Source: Cercospora beticola
Taxonomy: Eukaryota; Ascomycota; Dothideomycetes; Mycosphaerellales; Mycosphaerellaceae
Direction of reading: 5' to 3'
Assembly: GCF_033473495.1 (NCBI RefSeq)
Contig: NC_088939.1
Span: 2,418,001-2,482,000 of the forward strand
Length of the DNA: 64,000 nucleotides
The notes under the pieces were generated by a model. That model saw only the letters and a program-made list of their open reading frames with translations, was not told the DNA's origin and ran no database searches. Below are positions 9,529 to 20,583 of this stretch, one piece after another. The translations under genes were made by a program, and so were the position numbers. Each line of letters opens with the position of its first letter. The stretch's first letter is position 1.

Positions 9529-10676
9529 ATTGAGGCTAAGTTCGTGATGATAACCCTGAAGACGTTGCCGGAGTTGGCCGGTATTATCAGCAATTGGGCG
9601 AGGATTTTATTGCCTGTGAGGGAGCCGTCTCCGGACCCAAGCAGTTGGGACTTGGGAGAACGACTCAACATTGCGATCGACTGATCAACAGTCCGTGTGT
9701 TGACCTACGGGCGTACCTGCTTTTTTATCTTGCAGCTGTCCCCGGCACGGTCCTGCCTTGGCAGTCAGCTTAGTCATAGACTCTTTCTTCCGCTCCTGAC
9801 GACCTTTCCCATCAAGCAAATCTGTCCGTCCTCTCCGCTCAATCGGGAATGGGCATCATCACATTGCTCAAACTGCCCACATCGCTGCATCGGTCAGCAT
9901 CACCTTGCTGCCGAATGCGGCCGCTCATCACAATACAGAGCCCTGTCGTGACGATCGCAGGCACGACACGTCCCGCGTCAATCGGTGCTGACACTACTGC
10001 TCTGCAAGAACACCTACCAATTGATTGGGGCGTCTCCTCAGGCTCCGTTCCATTACCTGCACATCCACGAACATCATGATCACGCCGAGGCTCAAAGCGA
10101 ACGGCCGAAAGCACTTCACACAATAGCGCTTGTACCTGCAAACTTTCAATGTGTACAGAGATACAACACTGAAGCGTATGTCGGTGCTTGATCCTTGAAA
10201 GCTTTCAGTTGGCGAATACTCGGCTGTCAGGCGCGATGCAACTTTACCTCTTCCTGACCGATCGCAATCGCTGGTCAACATTTTCGGCGCACTGCCATCG
10301 TATCCAGTCTCGGCTGCGTTTGGTAGGACAATAAGAGGTCGAATGAATGATCGGTCATCACGAAGATTACGAAGCATCTCGAGGTATACCACCGGGACAG
10401 CCCTAGAGTGAACTCATTAATGTATTGCATAAGCAGCAGGCTATCAAGATGGTATGTAAAAGTATGCGATGGACGATGGCTCCGATACGCCAGATACGAC
10501 GCCCCTGCTGGCCGAGCAGTGTCGTAGGCAGAGCCTCTGAGACCAATTGCGCGCCCCAAGTGCTTGGCACCAGTCACGTCACAATACCTTTCTAGGTGCA
10601 AGCTACACTAGTGAGGGTGTCGCTGTGAAGATGAGGCCTCAAACGGGGTAGCTTGCCCTGGCTGACCACGGTGCCC
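9529..10676. other. Intergenic region upstream of RGS-LOV gene
   Basis: About 1.15 kb between lad1 and the photoreceptor gene. Only short, motif-free open frames are present. It should contain the lad1 3' end and the photoreceptor promoter. Confidence 0.5.
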
Positions 10677-13421
10677 ATGTCGGATGCAGATGAGCTTCAC
10701 GAAAGATATAGGGCTGTTTGTAGGCCTTCAAAAGCTGCTTACAAGCTTGTTGCCAGCAGTCGGGCCAAAGCTATCATGGAGAACGGCCTTTCAGCGCGTC
10801 GTCAGCCGCAGAGGCTCTTCCATAAGTTCACGCCATCCCGATGGCGGCAACCAAGACACGTACGCTCGCAGGACAGCCTCGACGGTTTCTCAGCAAGTAC
10901 AGATGACTTCTCAACGAAAGGCGTTGTGAGTTTTTACCGGTCAGAACAATACAGATCGATATTTGACAGCATGTAACAGAAAGCTCCACGCGATAATTAT
11001 GGCATATCATCACTGGCAGACCATCTCGATGAACGATTAGCTGGCAATCCGCTGGGCAGCCCACGCATTTCTCCTCCGCCAGATTTGGCCGTGCCTGCTT
11101 ACACACCCGTGCCCGTTCCAGACAGGAACTCAAGTGTCAGAAAAGACTCTGATATCTCCAGTTCGAAGGCGGAATTGGTCAGCTATCGGCTCTTTCCAAA
11201 GAACGATTCCGAAGGCCAGCGTAATGCCCTTTCACCAAAGACTCGGCCTGCGGACCTCTTGCGGAAAGACTCGTCCATGACTGCGACTGGAGTCAAGCAC
11301 GATCTACTCGTCCCGAAAAGTCCGGCTCATGGGTCCCGCTTGGTTGGGGAGGTGACCAGGTACGTCGCGCTTCGAATGCTGGTTCCCTGGATCAGCAACT
11401 GACATTAGTGAATACAGAACAACGGCGGGAATACCACCAGCAACAAGCCAGGCGCCACGAGGACAATCAAGAGCGAGATATGGTTTCATCGGACCTGCTG
11501 CGCCTGCTGTTACTTCGGCGACAAGCCCGGTGACCAATCGTTCAGCAGACGCGGGATCGCCTCAATCGGAGCGAAGACCCACCTCACCCATTGGTGCGAC
11601 GGTTCCTGATGCTCCTATCAGACTCTCGAGCGATGCTGTAGCTCGTCTGCAGGAGCCGTCTCCAGACAAGGCCAGAGTGTTTAATGCAGACGTCAACGAC
11701 GCGGACGATGTCCAGTCCTGGGACCTCATTAGCCCCAACGGTTTGCCGATTGCTGATGAGGACAGAAGCGAAAATTGGCTAGAGAAACGCGCCGAGAAGC
11801 TGTACAGTGCCGACCATCTGCGTCTGATCTTGAGCGACCCAGCGTTCCACTCGAAATTTGTGGGATTCATGAAGAAGTACCGCCCGGCAAGAATGCCCAT
11901 CTTAATGCGGTATTTGGCTGCACACAAGGCGATCAGGGCTCATGATTACGCCAATGCTCTCGCAATGCAGATCTCTCCTCAGTCTCCAGTACCTGATAGT
12001 ACCGGACCTTCTCCCGCACCTGTCGAGAACGAGACCCTACACCACGCCGCTCGAGAAGCTTTTGCTGAACTGCTGCGAGAAGATTTACACTTCTTCATTG
12101 CACACAAGTACATCAAAATTGTCACTGGTCTAGTCACGCGTCGAATCACTGGTGCCTTGCCGGAGCATCTAGATGAAGAGAACGGGCGCTTGGCCGAGGT
12201 CTTTTGTCTTACCGATTGCAGGTTGCGCGACAACCCCATCATTCTTGCTTCTGAGGGCTTCACGCGCCACAGCGGTGGGAGCCTTCAGTATGTCCTTGGT
12301 CGTAACTGTCGCTTCATGCAGGGCCCGGGCACGACGGTGGATTCTTGTCGACGTTTCGCCATCTCGTGCCAGGAACGGAGAGACCATACAGAGCTTTTTG
12401 TGAACTATCGTCGAGATGGGACACCTTTCCTTTGTATGGTGATGAATGCGCCTTTGACCGATAGGTGAGTGCCTGGAGTAAGCGAAAGGTTTGCAACGAG
12501 ACCTGACTTATGATTAGCAATGGTGAGCTTCGATACTTCCTGGGAGCACAAGTTGACGTCTCTCCACTTCTCAGGGAGTGTGCGGGATTGGAAAGCTTGC
12601 GCGCTCTGATCGAGCAGCAGAACGAAGAGGATGGTCAAAGCAGTAGCGATGCACAAAAGTCCGATTCTCGGGCGAAGATCAAGGCGCTGAGCGAGATGCT
12701 CAACAGCGACGAGCTGGATATCATTCGGAAGAACGGAGGCATGTTGCAAAACCATCGGGTCTTCGATCCTCGCGGAACGAAAGCTGCAACCAGTGGTAAT
12801 CGAGTGCTTATTGCAGACGGAAGTGACGCTTCAGAAGACGACGCTGTTCCGCCCTCTGTCCAAGGCAGCGCTGCGTCGATGACCGGTATAACATCGATTG
12901 AAGGGGCTAACGGGAACTTGGCTGGGGTGTACAGACATGTAAGCTGCCATTCGGTCCTACCTTGTGCAATGTTGTACAGCGATGCTGATGTCTGATCGCA
13001 GTACATTCTTGTGCGCCCTGCACCATCCTTGCGGATACTGTTCGCTTCACCCACTATGAGATCTTCCGGACTCCTGCAAACTCCATTGCTACACACGATC
13101 GGCGGCAGTAGGCAGATGCGCGAAAATCTGGAAGCGTCACTACGAGCAGGTGACGTCGTCACAGCTCGAGTCCGCTGGCTCAACACGCCGAACGAAAATG
13201 GAGAAGGACCGGGAGGGACGCGCTGGCTGCACTGCACGCCGCTGATTCACTACACTGGTCAGGTGGGCTTGTGGATGATCGTTCTCGTGAAACCGGACAT
13301 CGATGGAAGCGCCATGCAAGTCGACCAGAATGTGCTGAGCAGAAGCGCCAGCCTTGGAGGGTCTCGGGAGAAAAATGGGGTCGATAGCCTGGCGCCCTCT
13401 ATTCGTCTCGGCAGTGTGTAA
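10677..13421 (+). CDS. RGS-LOV-PAS blue-light photoreceptor (BcLOV4-like)
   Basis: Five exons (10677-10925, 10980-11359, 11418-12464, 12518-12938, 13002-13421) close in frame to 838 residues. Residues 1-330 are polar and low complexity. About 335-450 is an RGS-type helical region (ENWLEKRAEKLYSADHLRLI onward). About 470-590 is a LOV photosensor. Its flavin-adduct motif GRNCRFMQG places the reactive Cys at about 507, followed by FVNYRRDGTPF and LGAQVDVS, both typical of LOV beta strands. After a helical linker, about 690-800 forms a second PAS-like segment (YILVRPAPSLRILFASP). This order is known in fungal RGS-LOV proteins such as Botrytis BcLOV4, which moves to the membrane in blue light. It should couple light to heterotrimeric G-protein signalling. 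The start codon is the least certain part; an ATG about 33 codons downstream is possible. Confidence 0.88.
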
Positions 13422-15693
13422 TCGGTTGTGCGAATGTCCAAAGCCATGACCGAGCTGGCTCGGTAGGCACGAGCGACAACTGGCAGTGATCTGGGAACGA
13501 TCTGGGCGCCAAACGATGGCATTCGGGTAGAGGAACATACAATGAAAGCATTCCGATACCCTGTAGCATATCGGTCGAGGTGGCCCGCCTTTTCGAGAAT
13601 CGTGCTTCAATTCCATGCATTGCATGCAATGCTTCCATTTCCGTTGATTGGATATTCACCAGCCAGCCACTGCAGCCAGGTCAACGAGCGATGGCAAGTG
13701 AGTGCTGGAGGCGGCAGGTCGCGCATTCATGATCGTGATAATTGCGAGGAGGCGGCATCCAGGCCTGAGCCACCACAAGTTCCAGAACTCCAACGGTCGG
13801 GGGCCGTTATGCGATGTCAAGAGTGTGCAATTTGTGCCGAGCAGACCAGCTGCACATTTGAAGGTGGTCATAAATCATACCATACGAGATCGTGTAAGTG
13901 ATAACTGCAGCATCAGAAAATATGTCGTCGCACAGCCTGACGTCCGCCAAGTGTTGTCTATCGATCGTTCGCAGCTCGGACTATAGCAGTCTCCATCAAG
14001 AACTGCAAAACATTCAGCCACAATGTGATCCCTATAGGTTGGAGGTCCGGATAATCGCGGCCTTGGCAAAGCAGCATGACGGCTGGCGCGACCTCGTCCC
14101 AAGCCACAGTGTCTCGCATCTCCGGAATGCGAGCGGGCCTCGCGGGCTCGAAGAACGGAGACGAGACGGCGCTGTGGGGAGGGACGGTGGTCGTCTGGTT
14201 GTTGGTGGGGTTGCGCGACATGGTTGTGTCAGTGTAACGTCGTACTGATGCCCATGCACAGTGTGGCGAAGTAAACACGTTCGCAGTTGGACCGATCTGC
14301 CGGCAGAGGAAGCACGTGTTAAGAGGGCCTACTCCTGTGGCTACTGTAGAGTTGCAGAACCTGGGCAATGCAGGTTTCCTAGGTGTGCCCAGATGCCATG
14401 GAGAAGTCCAGATCTTGGATACTGCACGCCATGGCTAAGCGCATGTGTTGCACTGCTAAGCTCCTCTCCAACGAGTTCAGCAGGCCACGTTGCGTCAGTC
14501 TCATTTCGAATCATCAAGGCTTTGAAGTGATTAAGTCGTGGATGTGGTCACCCGGTGGATGTGTTGCTGACGCCGGCCAGATTGGCAGAGGGGCTGGTAT
14601 TGGAGCAGTGCAGGAGGAAAGAAGCACGACGACGTGACGGGTGAAGATCCGCGACCGGGGCTGTTCTCGGCGTGATAGCCCGGGCTGCTGGCCGGCCCGA
14701 AAAGCACTCGTCGTCGTCGTGTTTCTTTGACCCTCGCGGATGGGCGATGTCAATGGCGACTTGGTGCAACGATGGCTGCGGAGGCCATGTTACACGGAGC
14801 GTCATCTCAACCTCATCGCCAGCAGGAGTTTGGCGTGTGCGACGGCGAAGCGTGAGGGGAGAATATATTGCACTCGGCTCAAGCCGGGTGACGCGGCAGG
14901 AGAGTTCTTCGAGAAGTGTTCGAGTGCCTGCACGACATGCAGCGTGACGATCTCGTGCTGCTTCTGGTATCTTTTTGCCCCGCTCAAAGGCGATCAATTG
15001 GCCGATGTTCCTCGCATGCGCTGCAAGGGCGGAGCGCCCAGCGCTTTGGAACGTCGAGTCCAGCGCGGCCAGATCGCGCGTGCAACGGCAGCAGCACGAT
15101 GAGCGCCTGCTGGAGGACCAGCGCCACGTTGCTTTTGGCTGGAGAGGCGTGCCCGTGCGGTTGATAAAGCAGTTGCAAGTTGTTGTGTCGTCGGCCCTTC
15201 TCTCGTGGCAATTCTGGCGACAGCGTTTTCGTGCGTGCCTGGCACCTCCCGACCGGGGCGCGCATCCAGACCGTTCGCCATCTAGCCCGCACGCCATTTG
15301 CCCAACCCACCTCTCATCAGCCTTACACGCGCGGCACATGGATTGCGGCTGCTAGGCCCAAGGAATGTGTCGCTGTTGGCCGCCGCCGCCGTCGCCTAGA
15401 TCTTGCCCATAGATCTCGCCGAGCCAAGTGTCTTGGTCGTACTTACTCTATCACCTTCCCCCACTCCCGTCACCACCACACCAGAACCTACAGTACTTGT
15501 CCAAGACCGCTCCTCCCCGCGGCACTGCTTGGTTCCCCAGCGCGCACCACCTCCTAGCATCGCACCACGCTTTCGCATTTGTGCCTCGTGCCACCTCATC
15601 GAGCGATCGACCATTACACATATCTCGGTCTCCGACGGCTCACTGCACAGCGATCCTTCCGGACTTGGAAAGGACTAGCACGCTTCGATCACG
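13422..15693. other. Long intergenic region without supported gene
   Basis: A 2.27-kb gap separates the photoreceptor gene from the next same-strand gene. It contains GC-rich pseudo-open frames (notably 14548-15339 on the minus strand) whose translations are compositionally odd and motif-free. A 16-bp perfect palindrome lies at 13617-13632. The last 300 bp are CT-rich, as in fungal core promoters. Confidence 0.5.
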
Positions 15694-16392
15694 ATGCTCT
15701 TCGACGAGAACTTCACCTTCGACACGCCCAGGTCACCCTCCCTGAGCTCCGACTTCACTCTCTCTACACGGGACACTTCGCGATCAGTATCGCCCTGCAC
15801 AGCAGACACGACAACAGCCTACCCACCTCCACGCTTCTCGGTCACCGATCTTGCAGTCAGCTTTGCATCCTCGAGGCTACGACACGACTCGCAAATATGC
15901 TACGACTCATGCGAAGCATACGCAAACATGGACGGCGACGATGCCGGGTGGGAGATCCCAGGAGTGACTGAGGAATACTCCTATCCAATGTCCAGGACGA
16001 GGACGTTACCACAACGATCACATTCCCCAACAAGACGAATGGCACGACAGGTCAATACCAGGCTACTCTGCTCCACTGCGCATGCGAAAGACATTGCGGC
16101 ACTAGTATCGCGAATGGTGGACAGCAAAGAGCATTGCAACGTTGTGGGCTCTTCGACATCGTCTGAATCGACCAAACGATCGGTGGAAACGATGAACGAC
16201 GACGAGGGCTACGACAGCGGAAGCGGCTTGAGCGCTGCCACTTCTCGACGATCTTCACTGGCTGTCCAGAGGTCGAGAATGGACTATCGACGGACTTCGG
16301 ATCTCAAGACTGCTGGGGGAGCGCGAGTCAGCAAAGCCGTGAGACAGAAGAAGGAAGTCAAGCACAGGAGAGTAAGGAGCGAAGAAGAGTAA
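15694..16392 (+). CDS. Hypothetical Ser/Arg-rich protein
   Basis: Intronless frame of 232 residues beginning at an ATG just after a CT-rich leader. I do not recognise a family. The N-terminal half is rich in Ser, Thr and Pro (FDTPRSPSLSSDFTLSTRDT). A short, better-ordered stretch around residues 125-150 (STAHAKDIAALVSRMVDSKE) may be a helix. The C-terminus is strongly basic (KAVRQKKEVKHRRVRSEEE). There is no signal peptide or membrane segment, so a nuclear or cytosolic protein is most likely. It is convergent with the quinone oxidoreductase gene. Coding status rests on length, ATG context and low-complexity but gene-like composition. Confidence 0.6.
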   Translation: MLFDENFTFDTPRSPSLSSDFTLSTRDTSRSVSPCTADTTTAYPPPRFSVTDLAVSFASSRLRHDSQICYDSCEAYANMDGDDAGWEIPGVTEEYSYPMSRTRTLPQRSHSPTRRMARQVNTRLLCSTAHAKDIAALVSRMVDSKEHCNVVGSSTSSESTKRSVETMNDDEGYDSGSGLSAATSRRSSLAVQRSRMDYRRTSDLKTAGGARVSKAVRQKKEVKHRRVRSEEE

Positions 16393-16771
16393 GACGGATG
16401 CACGAAGAGTGGTTGTTTGATTTTGTGTGACATGATACCCAGCGAAAGCGCATATGATTGTATATTCGTCTCTTTAGCGAAGGCGCTTGGAAGGGAAAAA
16501 GAATGGGAAGCCCGCTACACATTTTTTGAAGGCGAGGCATGGGCCAATGTGGCTGATATTGGCACAGCCTGTGGTAAAGCACAGATAAGCTCGTGGACGA
16601 CAGCACGACATGAAGCATACAGTAGAAATACTGGAGCAAAGTATAGCAATGCAGAGCAAACGCTCTTGTACAGTGGAAACGTCGCATTCTTCACATCTCA
16701 TTGTCATGTTTATCGTAAAGCCAATGGTCTACACCTCGAGGATAGATTGAAAAGCTACCGTCGATGTCGAT
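16393..16771. other. Convergent 3' intergenic region
   Basis: About 380 bp between two convergent stop codons. I see nothing in it beyond presumed 3' untranslated sequence. Confidence 0.5.
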
Positions 16772-17788
16772 CTAAAGCTTACTCTCCTTCGTCTCTGGCA
16801 GATCTACCACGACCTTGCCCCACGTTTCTCTCCCTCCCAATGCCTGCAACGCCGCTGGTACTGACTCCAAGCCCTTGTACTCCTTGTCCGTGTAATTCGT
16901 AGCACGCACCTTCTTCGACACAAACAACTCTTGCAACCCGTTCCAGACCTCTGGGATCTTCTCGGGCTCATTCTTAGCATACGCACCCCAATGCAGACCC
17001 ACGACGGAGATGTTCTTCAACAGAATGCGATTCGTAGCCATCTTCTCAATGGGTCCTCCAGCAAAGCCAATAACAAGCAAACGACCATTCCATGAAATGC
17101 ACTTTTGAGACTTATCGATCAAACCCACAGGATCGTAAACAATGTCCACACCTCGTTTCTTCGGCGTGAGTTCTAGAACCTTTTGCGGCCATGACTCGTC
17201 CCGATAGTTGACGCCGTAGTCTGCTCCGAAACGTTTCGCGACTTCAAGTTTCTCGTCTGTTCCAGCAGTAGCGACGACTGTTGCGCCAAATGCTTTGGCG
17301 ATTTGCACGGCAGCGAGACCTACTCCTCCCGCAGCAGCGTGTACAAGGACCCAATCTCCTTTCTTGATATTTGCGCGAGTGACGAGAGCAGCATACGATG
17401 TTGGCATTGTGACAAACAACCCCGCAGCATCATAGAAACTCCATCCTTGGGGAATCGGCTGCAATTGAGATTCTAATGCGCAGACTTTGTACGCGTAGCC
17501 TCCTTGTCCGGAGCCGAACACACGGTCTCCGACATTGAATTTGGGAGGCCGTTTGGCAGATGAGGTTGGTGTCTTGAGAATCACACCGGAGAATTCTGCG
17601 CCAGAGACCCAGGGGAGAGGAGGCTGATGTTGGTATCTCCCGCGAATTTGGAGGAGGTCGAAGAAGTTTGTTGCGCAAGCTTTGACGGCTATCACGTATT
17701 GTTCGGGCGAGGGAGTGGGATCGGGAATCTCTGAGACGCGGAGGTCGAGGGGGCCTTGGACGTATTCTTTGACTTGGATGGCTTTCAT
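16772..17788 (-). CDS. NADPH:quinone oxidoreductase-like MDR protein
   Basis: Single-exon gene of 338 residues starting at the ATG complementary to 17786-17788 (MKAIQVKEY). An upstream extension would need a TTG start and is not used. This is a zinc-free medium-chain reductase of the zeta-crystallin/quinone oxidoreductase type. The N-terminal catalytic domain has FFDLLQIRGRYQ, and the Rossmann domain carries AAAGGVGLAAVQIAKAFGA. The zinc-binding cysteines of alcohol dehydrogenases are absent. It probably reduces quinones or alpha,beta-unsaturated carbonyls with NADPH; a mitochondrial or cytosolic location cannot be told. It shares a 529-bp divergent promoter region with dsk2. Confidence 0.88.
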   Translation of the reverse strand: MKAIQVKEYVQGPLDLRVSEIPDPTPSPEQYVIAVKACATNFFDLLQIRGRYQHQPPLPWVSGAEFSGVILKTPTSSAKRPPKFNVGDRVFGSGQGGYAYKVCALESQLQPIPQGWSFYDAAGLFVTMPTSYAALVTRANIKKGDWVLVHAAAGGVGLAAVQIAKAFGATVVATAGTDEKLEVAKRFGADYGVNYRDESWPQKVLELTPKKRGVDIVYDPVGLIDKSQKCISWNGRLLVIGFAGGPIEKMATNRILLKNISVVGLHWGAYAKNEPEKIPEVWNGLQELFVSKKVRATNYTDKEYKGLESVPAALQALGGRETWGKVVVDLPETKESKL

Positions 17789-18317
17789 GGTGTGTGGTGG
17801 GATAGATGGTGGATGTGAGAGAAGAGAGAGTGTAGAGCTGGTTGAGAAATGGTGCAATGGTGCTTACCTGGGACCTTGGTTGTTGTTCAACAAGCGATAC
17901 AACAAACCTCGGCTGATCAAGGCGTGCTGTGGATGATAGAGGAGCCGCCGCCGAGTCAAGCAAAGCGAGAGTTGGTGGCAGAAGTGGCTGTGGTCCTCCA
18001 GGGTCTGGGTTCGACTTGTGGCACGCAGAGGACCATCGTCATAGTTGACTATTCGCTTCCATTGCAGTCGCTGCTTGCTCACTCAACAACCGCGACTGCG
18101 CCGCTGCCTTCAGCCTCCTGCTGCTCCTGCTACTGCGCTCGGTCTTGCTCGTCTTTGCCTGCTACAAGTCAACCCTGCAATCGTGATATACCAGACGCCG
18201 CAGACAACACAACACCACCACCGCCGACCTTCGACCACCCCGCTCATCCGCTCACATTATTAAAGCCGCCGAACCAGCCCGCCCGCTACCTGCTATCAGC
18301 ACCTCTACGAGGCCGCC
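17789..18317. other. Divergent promoter region (quinone oxidoreductase / dsk2)
   Basis: A 529-bp bidirectional promoter, with a C/T-rich stretch on the plus strand before the dsk2 ATG. No additional gene is supported. Confidence 0.55.
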
Positions 18318-19607
18318 ATGGCCGACAGTAACACCGATAGCGATGTGCAGGTCACGTTCAACGTCAAGTCTTCGTCCGACTCCAAGATTGCCCTGACCCT
18401 GCCTGCCACCACCACAGTCGCCGAATTGAAGGAGAAGCTATCATCGGCAGAGTATGCTGACACACCGGCCGAGCGCCAACGCCTCATCTACAGCGGCCGC
18501 GTGCTCAAGGACGCCGACACATTGGCAACCTACAAGATCAAGGATGGCAACACTGTCCACCTTGTCAAGAGTGCTGCGAGCAACGCGCGCCAGGCCCCCG
18601 CAAATCAGGGCGGAGCAGCTTCAGTGCCGCCGGGAGCTGGCCAGCCTGCGTCGAACGTGCCTACCAACATAGCAGCTGGTACTGGGGCGGGCGATCCTCT
18701 CGCTCAAATCACGGGTGCACGATACGCTGGCTTTCACGGCCTGCCAGGCGCAGAAATGTTCGGCGCCGATGGTGGCATGGGCGCACCTTCAAGTCCCGAT
18801 GCAATGCTGCGTATGCTGGAAGATCCCAACTTTGCTCAACAGATGAATGAGGCTATGAACAACCCCGCCGTTGTGAATATGCTGCGCAATAACCCCATGA
18901 TCCGAGACAATCCTATGGCTCGCGCCGCCATCGAGAACCCTGAACTGCGACGACTCATGTTCAACCCAGAAATGATCCGCATGCAGATGCAAATGCAGCG
19001 AGCCATGGGAGGAAACGGAGCAGGCGGAGAGGGTGCTTTCCCCATGCCAGGACAGACGGACACTACAGAGCGTGGTGCCAATGCTGATGCGGGCGCAAAC
19101 GCGGACGCGCAGCCTGGACAACCTGGACAACCTGGAAACGCGCCGGCCAATCCATTTGCTGCACTGTTTCCTGGTGCTGCTGCAGGCGGCGCCGCACCCA
19201 ACTCAAATGCGGCAAACCCGCCAAACCCTTTTGCGGGATTTGGCGGCGGTCAGGGTGGGAGCAATCCGCTGGCACAAATGACGCAACAGCTCATGCAGAA
19301 TCCTGAAGCAATGCAGCAAATGATGCAGGCCTTTGGCGGTGGAGCCGGCGGTGGTGTCGGTGGGGCTGGTGGTGCCGGAGAAGCAGGCTTCAATCCTTTC
19401 GGCGGCCTAGGTGGATTTGGCAATTTCGGAGGTGCAGGTCAAGAGCCACAAGCTCCTGCGGATACAAGGCCTCCAGAGGAGCGGTACGAGAACCAACTGC
19501 GATCGCTGAACGACATGGGTTTTTACGACTTCGACAGGAATGTTGCAGCCCTACGGAGAAGCGGCGGCAGCGTTCAAGGCGCAGTCGAATATCTTCTTAC
19601 ACAATAG
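18318..19607 (+). CDS. dsk2: Ubiquilin-family ubiquitin shuttle Dsk2
   Basis: Intronless gene of 429 residues with a Kozak-like GCCGCCATGGCC start. Domains in order: an N-terminal ubiquitin-like domain at about 10-84 (VTFNVKSSSDSKIAL to DGNTVHLVK); STI1 repeats at about 160-225 (MLEDPNFAQQMNEAMNNP and RDNPMARAAIENPEL); a Gly/Ala/Asn-rich linker with QMMQAFGGG; and a C-terminal UBA at about 385-429 with DMGFYDFDRNVAALRRSGG. This is the standard architecture of Dsk2/ubiquilin, which binds polyubiquitinated clients through the UBA and docks at the proteasome through the UBL. Length and order match the family, and nothing is missing. Confidence 0.96.
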   Translation: MADSNTDSDVQVTFNVKSSSDSKIALTLPATTTVAELKEKLSSAEYADTPAERQRLIYSGRVLKDADTLATYKIKDGNTVHLVKSAASNARQAPANQGGAASVPPGAGQPASNVPTNIAAGTGAGDPLAQITGARYAGFHGLPGAEMFGADGGMGAPSSPDAMLRMLEDPNFAQQMNEAMNNPAVVNMLRNNPMIRDNPMARAAIENPELRRLMFNPEMIRMQMQMQRAMGGNGAGGEGAFPMPGQTDTTERGANADAGANADAQPGQPGQPGNAPANPFAALFPGAAAGGAAPNSNAANPPNPFAGFGGGQGGSNPLAQMTQQLMQNPEAMQQMMQAFGGGAGGGVGGAGGAGEAGFNPFGGLGGFGNFGGAGQEPQAPADTRPPEERYENQLRSLNDMGFYDFDRNVAALRRSGGSVQGAVEYLLTQ

Positions 19608-20447
19608 AGCCGTGACAGCGGATTATTCTGCAGCAAATGCGGCCACGCTCGGGCAGGTCTATGTGACGACAGCTTCGGAAGAGAAAGTATCACATTCGGG
19701 CAGATGGAGCCCGTGCATGTTCATCAAGGTACCTTCCTCAGTGGCGAGTCCCGGTGCTTTGTACCAGGTCAATCTGAGCATGTTATCAACATGGAAATGC
19801 GCACACACGGCCATCCTCGCCAGCCTGCTGAGGAGGAAATCGATGAATTCGATCGCGAGATGGACGAAATTCTGTTGGAAGCGCTCGAAGCAGTCTCGCC
19901 CTCACCGAGCCTGGATTAGGCACACACAGTCACCACAACGCGACTATTCGCTAGTTCACAGCGTTCTTTAGCATGCAGCGATGGCGCTTTGGAGCATGGT
20001 CTGGGAAAGAGATCATCTTGAGTATGAAATACAGCCGACACATACGGTATGATGAAAACACTCATGAGAATCAGCATCGGGCCCGAGGGGTTGTATCATT
20101 CTTTGTGCAGTCACTAGTCTCACCTTTGTCTCTGTTTCTATTCTCCTTCTTAGTTCCTGGATTTTTTCTTTGACATGGGCGCATCATGTCCCGCGCCACT
20201 AACATTGAAGTTATGGACAACGGACTCGAGTTGGCTATCACAAGAGTTGAGGTATGCCTGCACAAGCCTCACTTTCAGTTAGATTTGCATCTGTTATTCC
20301 ATTTTTGCATATGAACAGCTCGCTTTGCTTACTCCAGGTCTGAGACCATTGCTGTTTTTGCTATAGCACTGCAGGTCAGGCGTCAGAGACACAAGTACAC
20401 AAGTAAGACATTGTTCGAGGAGCTGCTCCCTGTGACGAGGAGACAGA
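19608..20447. other. Intergenic region holding a small ORF
   Basis: 840 bp between dsk2 and the polyglutamine gene. The only notable content is the 71-codon ORF at 19704-19919; the rest shows no gene. Confidence 0.45.
19704..19919 (+). CDS. Possible small ORF, acidic C-terminus
   Basis: ATG-initiated frame of 71 residues beginning 97 bp after the dsk2 stop. I do not recognise it. The last third is acidic and helix-like (EEEIDEFDREMDEILLEALE), which looks more coding-like than random sequence. It could be a separate small gene, part of the dsk2 3' untranslated region, or chance. Confidence 0.3.
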   Translation: MEPVHVHQGTFLSGESRCFVPGQSEHVINMEMRTHGHPRQPAEEEIDEFDREMDEILLEALEAVSPSPSLD

Positions 20448-20549
20448 ATGTCGAAGAGTAGAGACTTTGCCGTGACTGGAGGCCAGCTGCACGAAGGTGC
20501 GCCGACCCTACGTCGAAAACCACTCAGCATCCAGACGAAATTACAGCAT

Positions 20550-20583
<34 letters not shown>

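Noticed and set aside
14548..15339. 263-codon minus-strand ORF
   Set aside because: It lies in GC-rich sequence where stops are rare, its translation is a Cys/Arg/Ala-rich mix without motifs, and overlapping frames on both strands are equally long.
17789..17857. N-terminal extension of the quinone oxidoreductase
   Set aside because: It would start at a TTG codon. The downstream ATG gives MKAIQVKEY, the normal start of the family.
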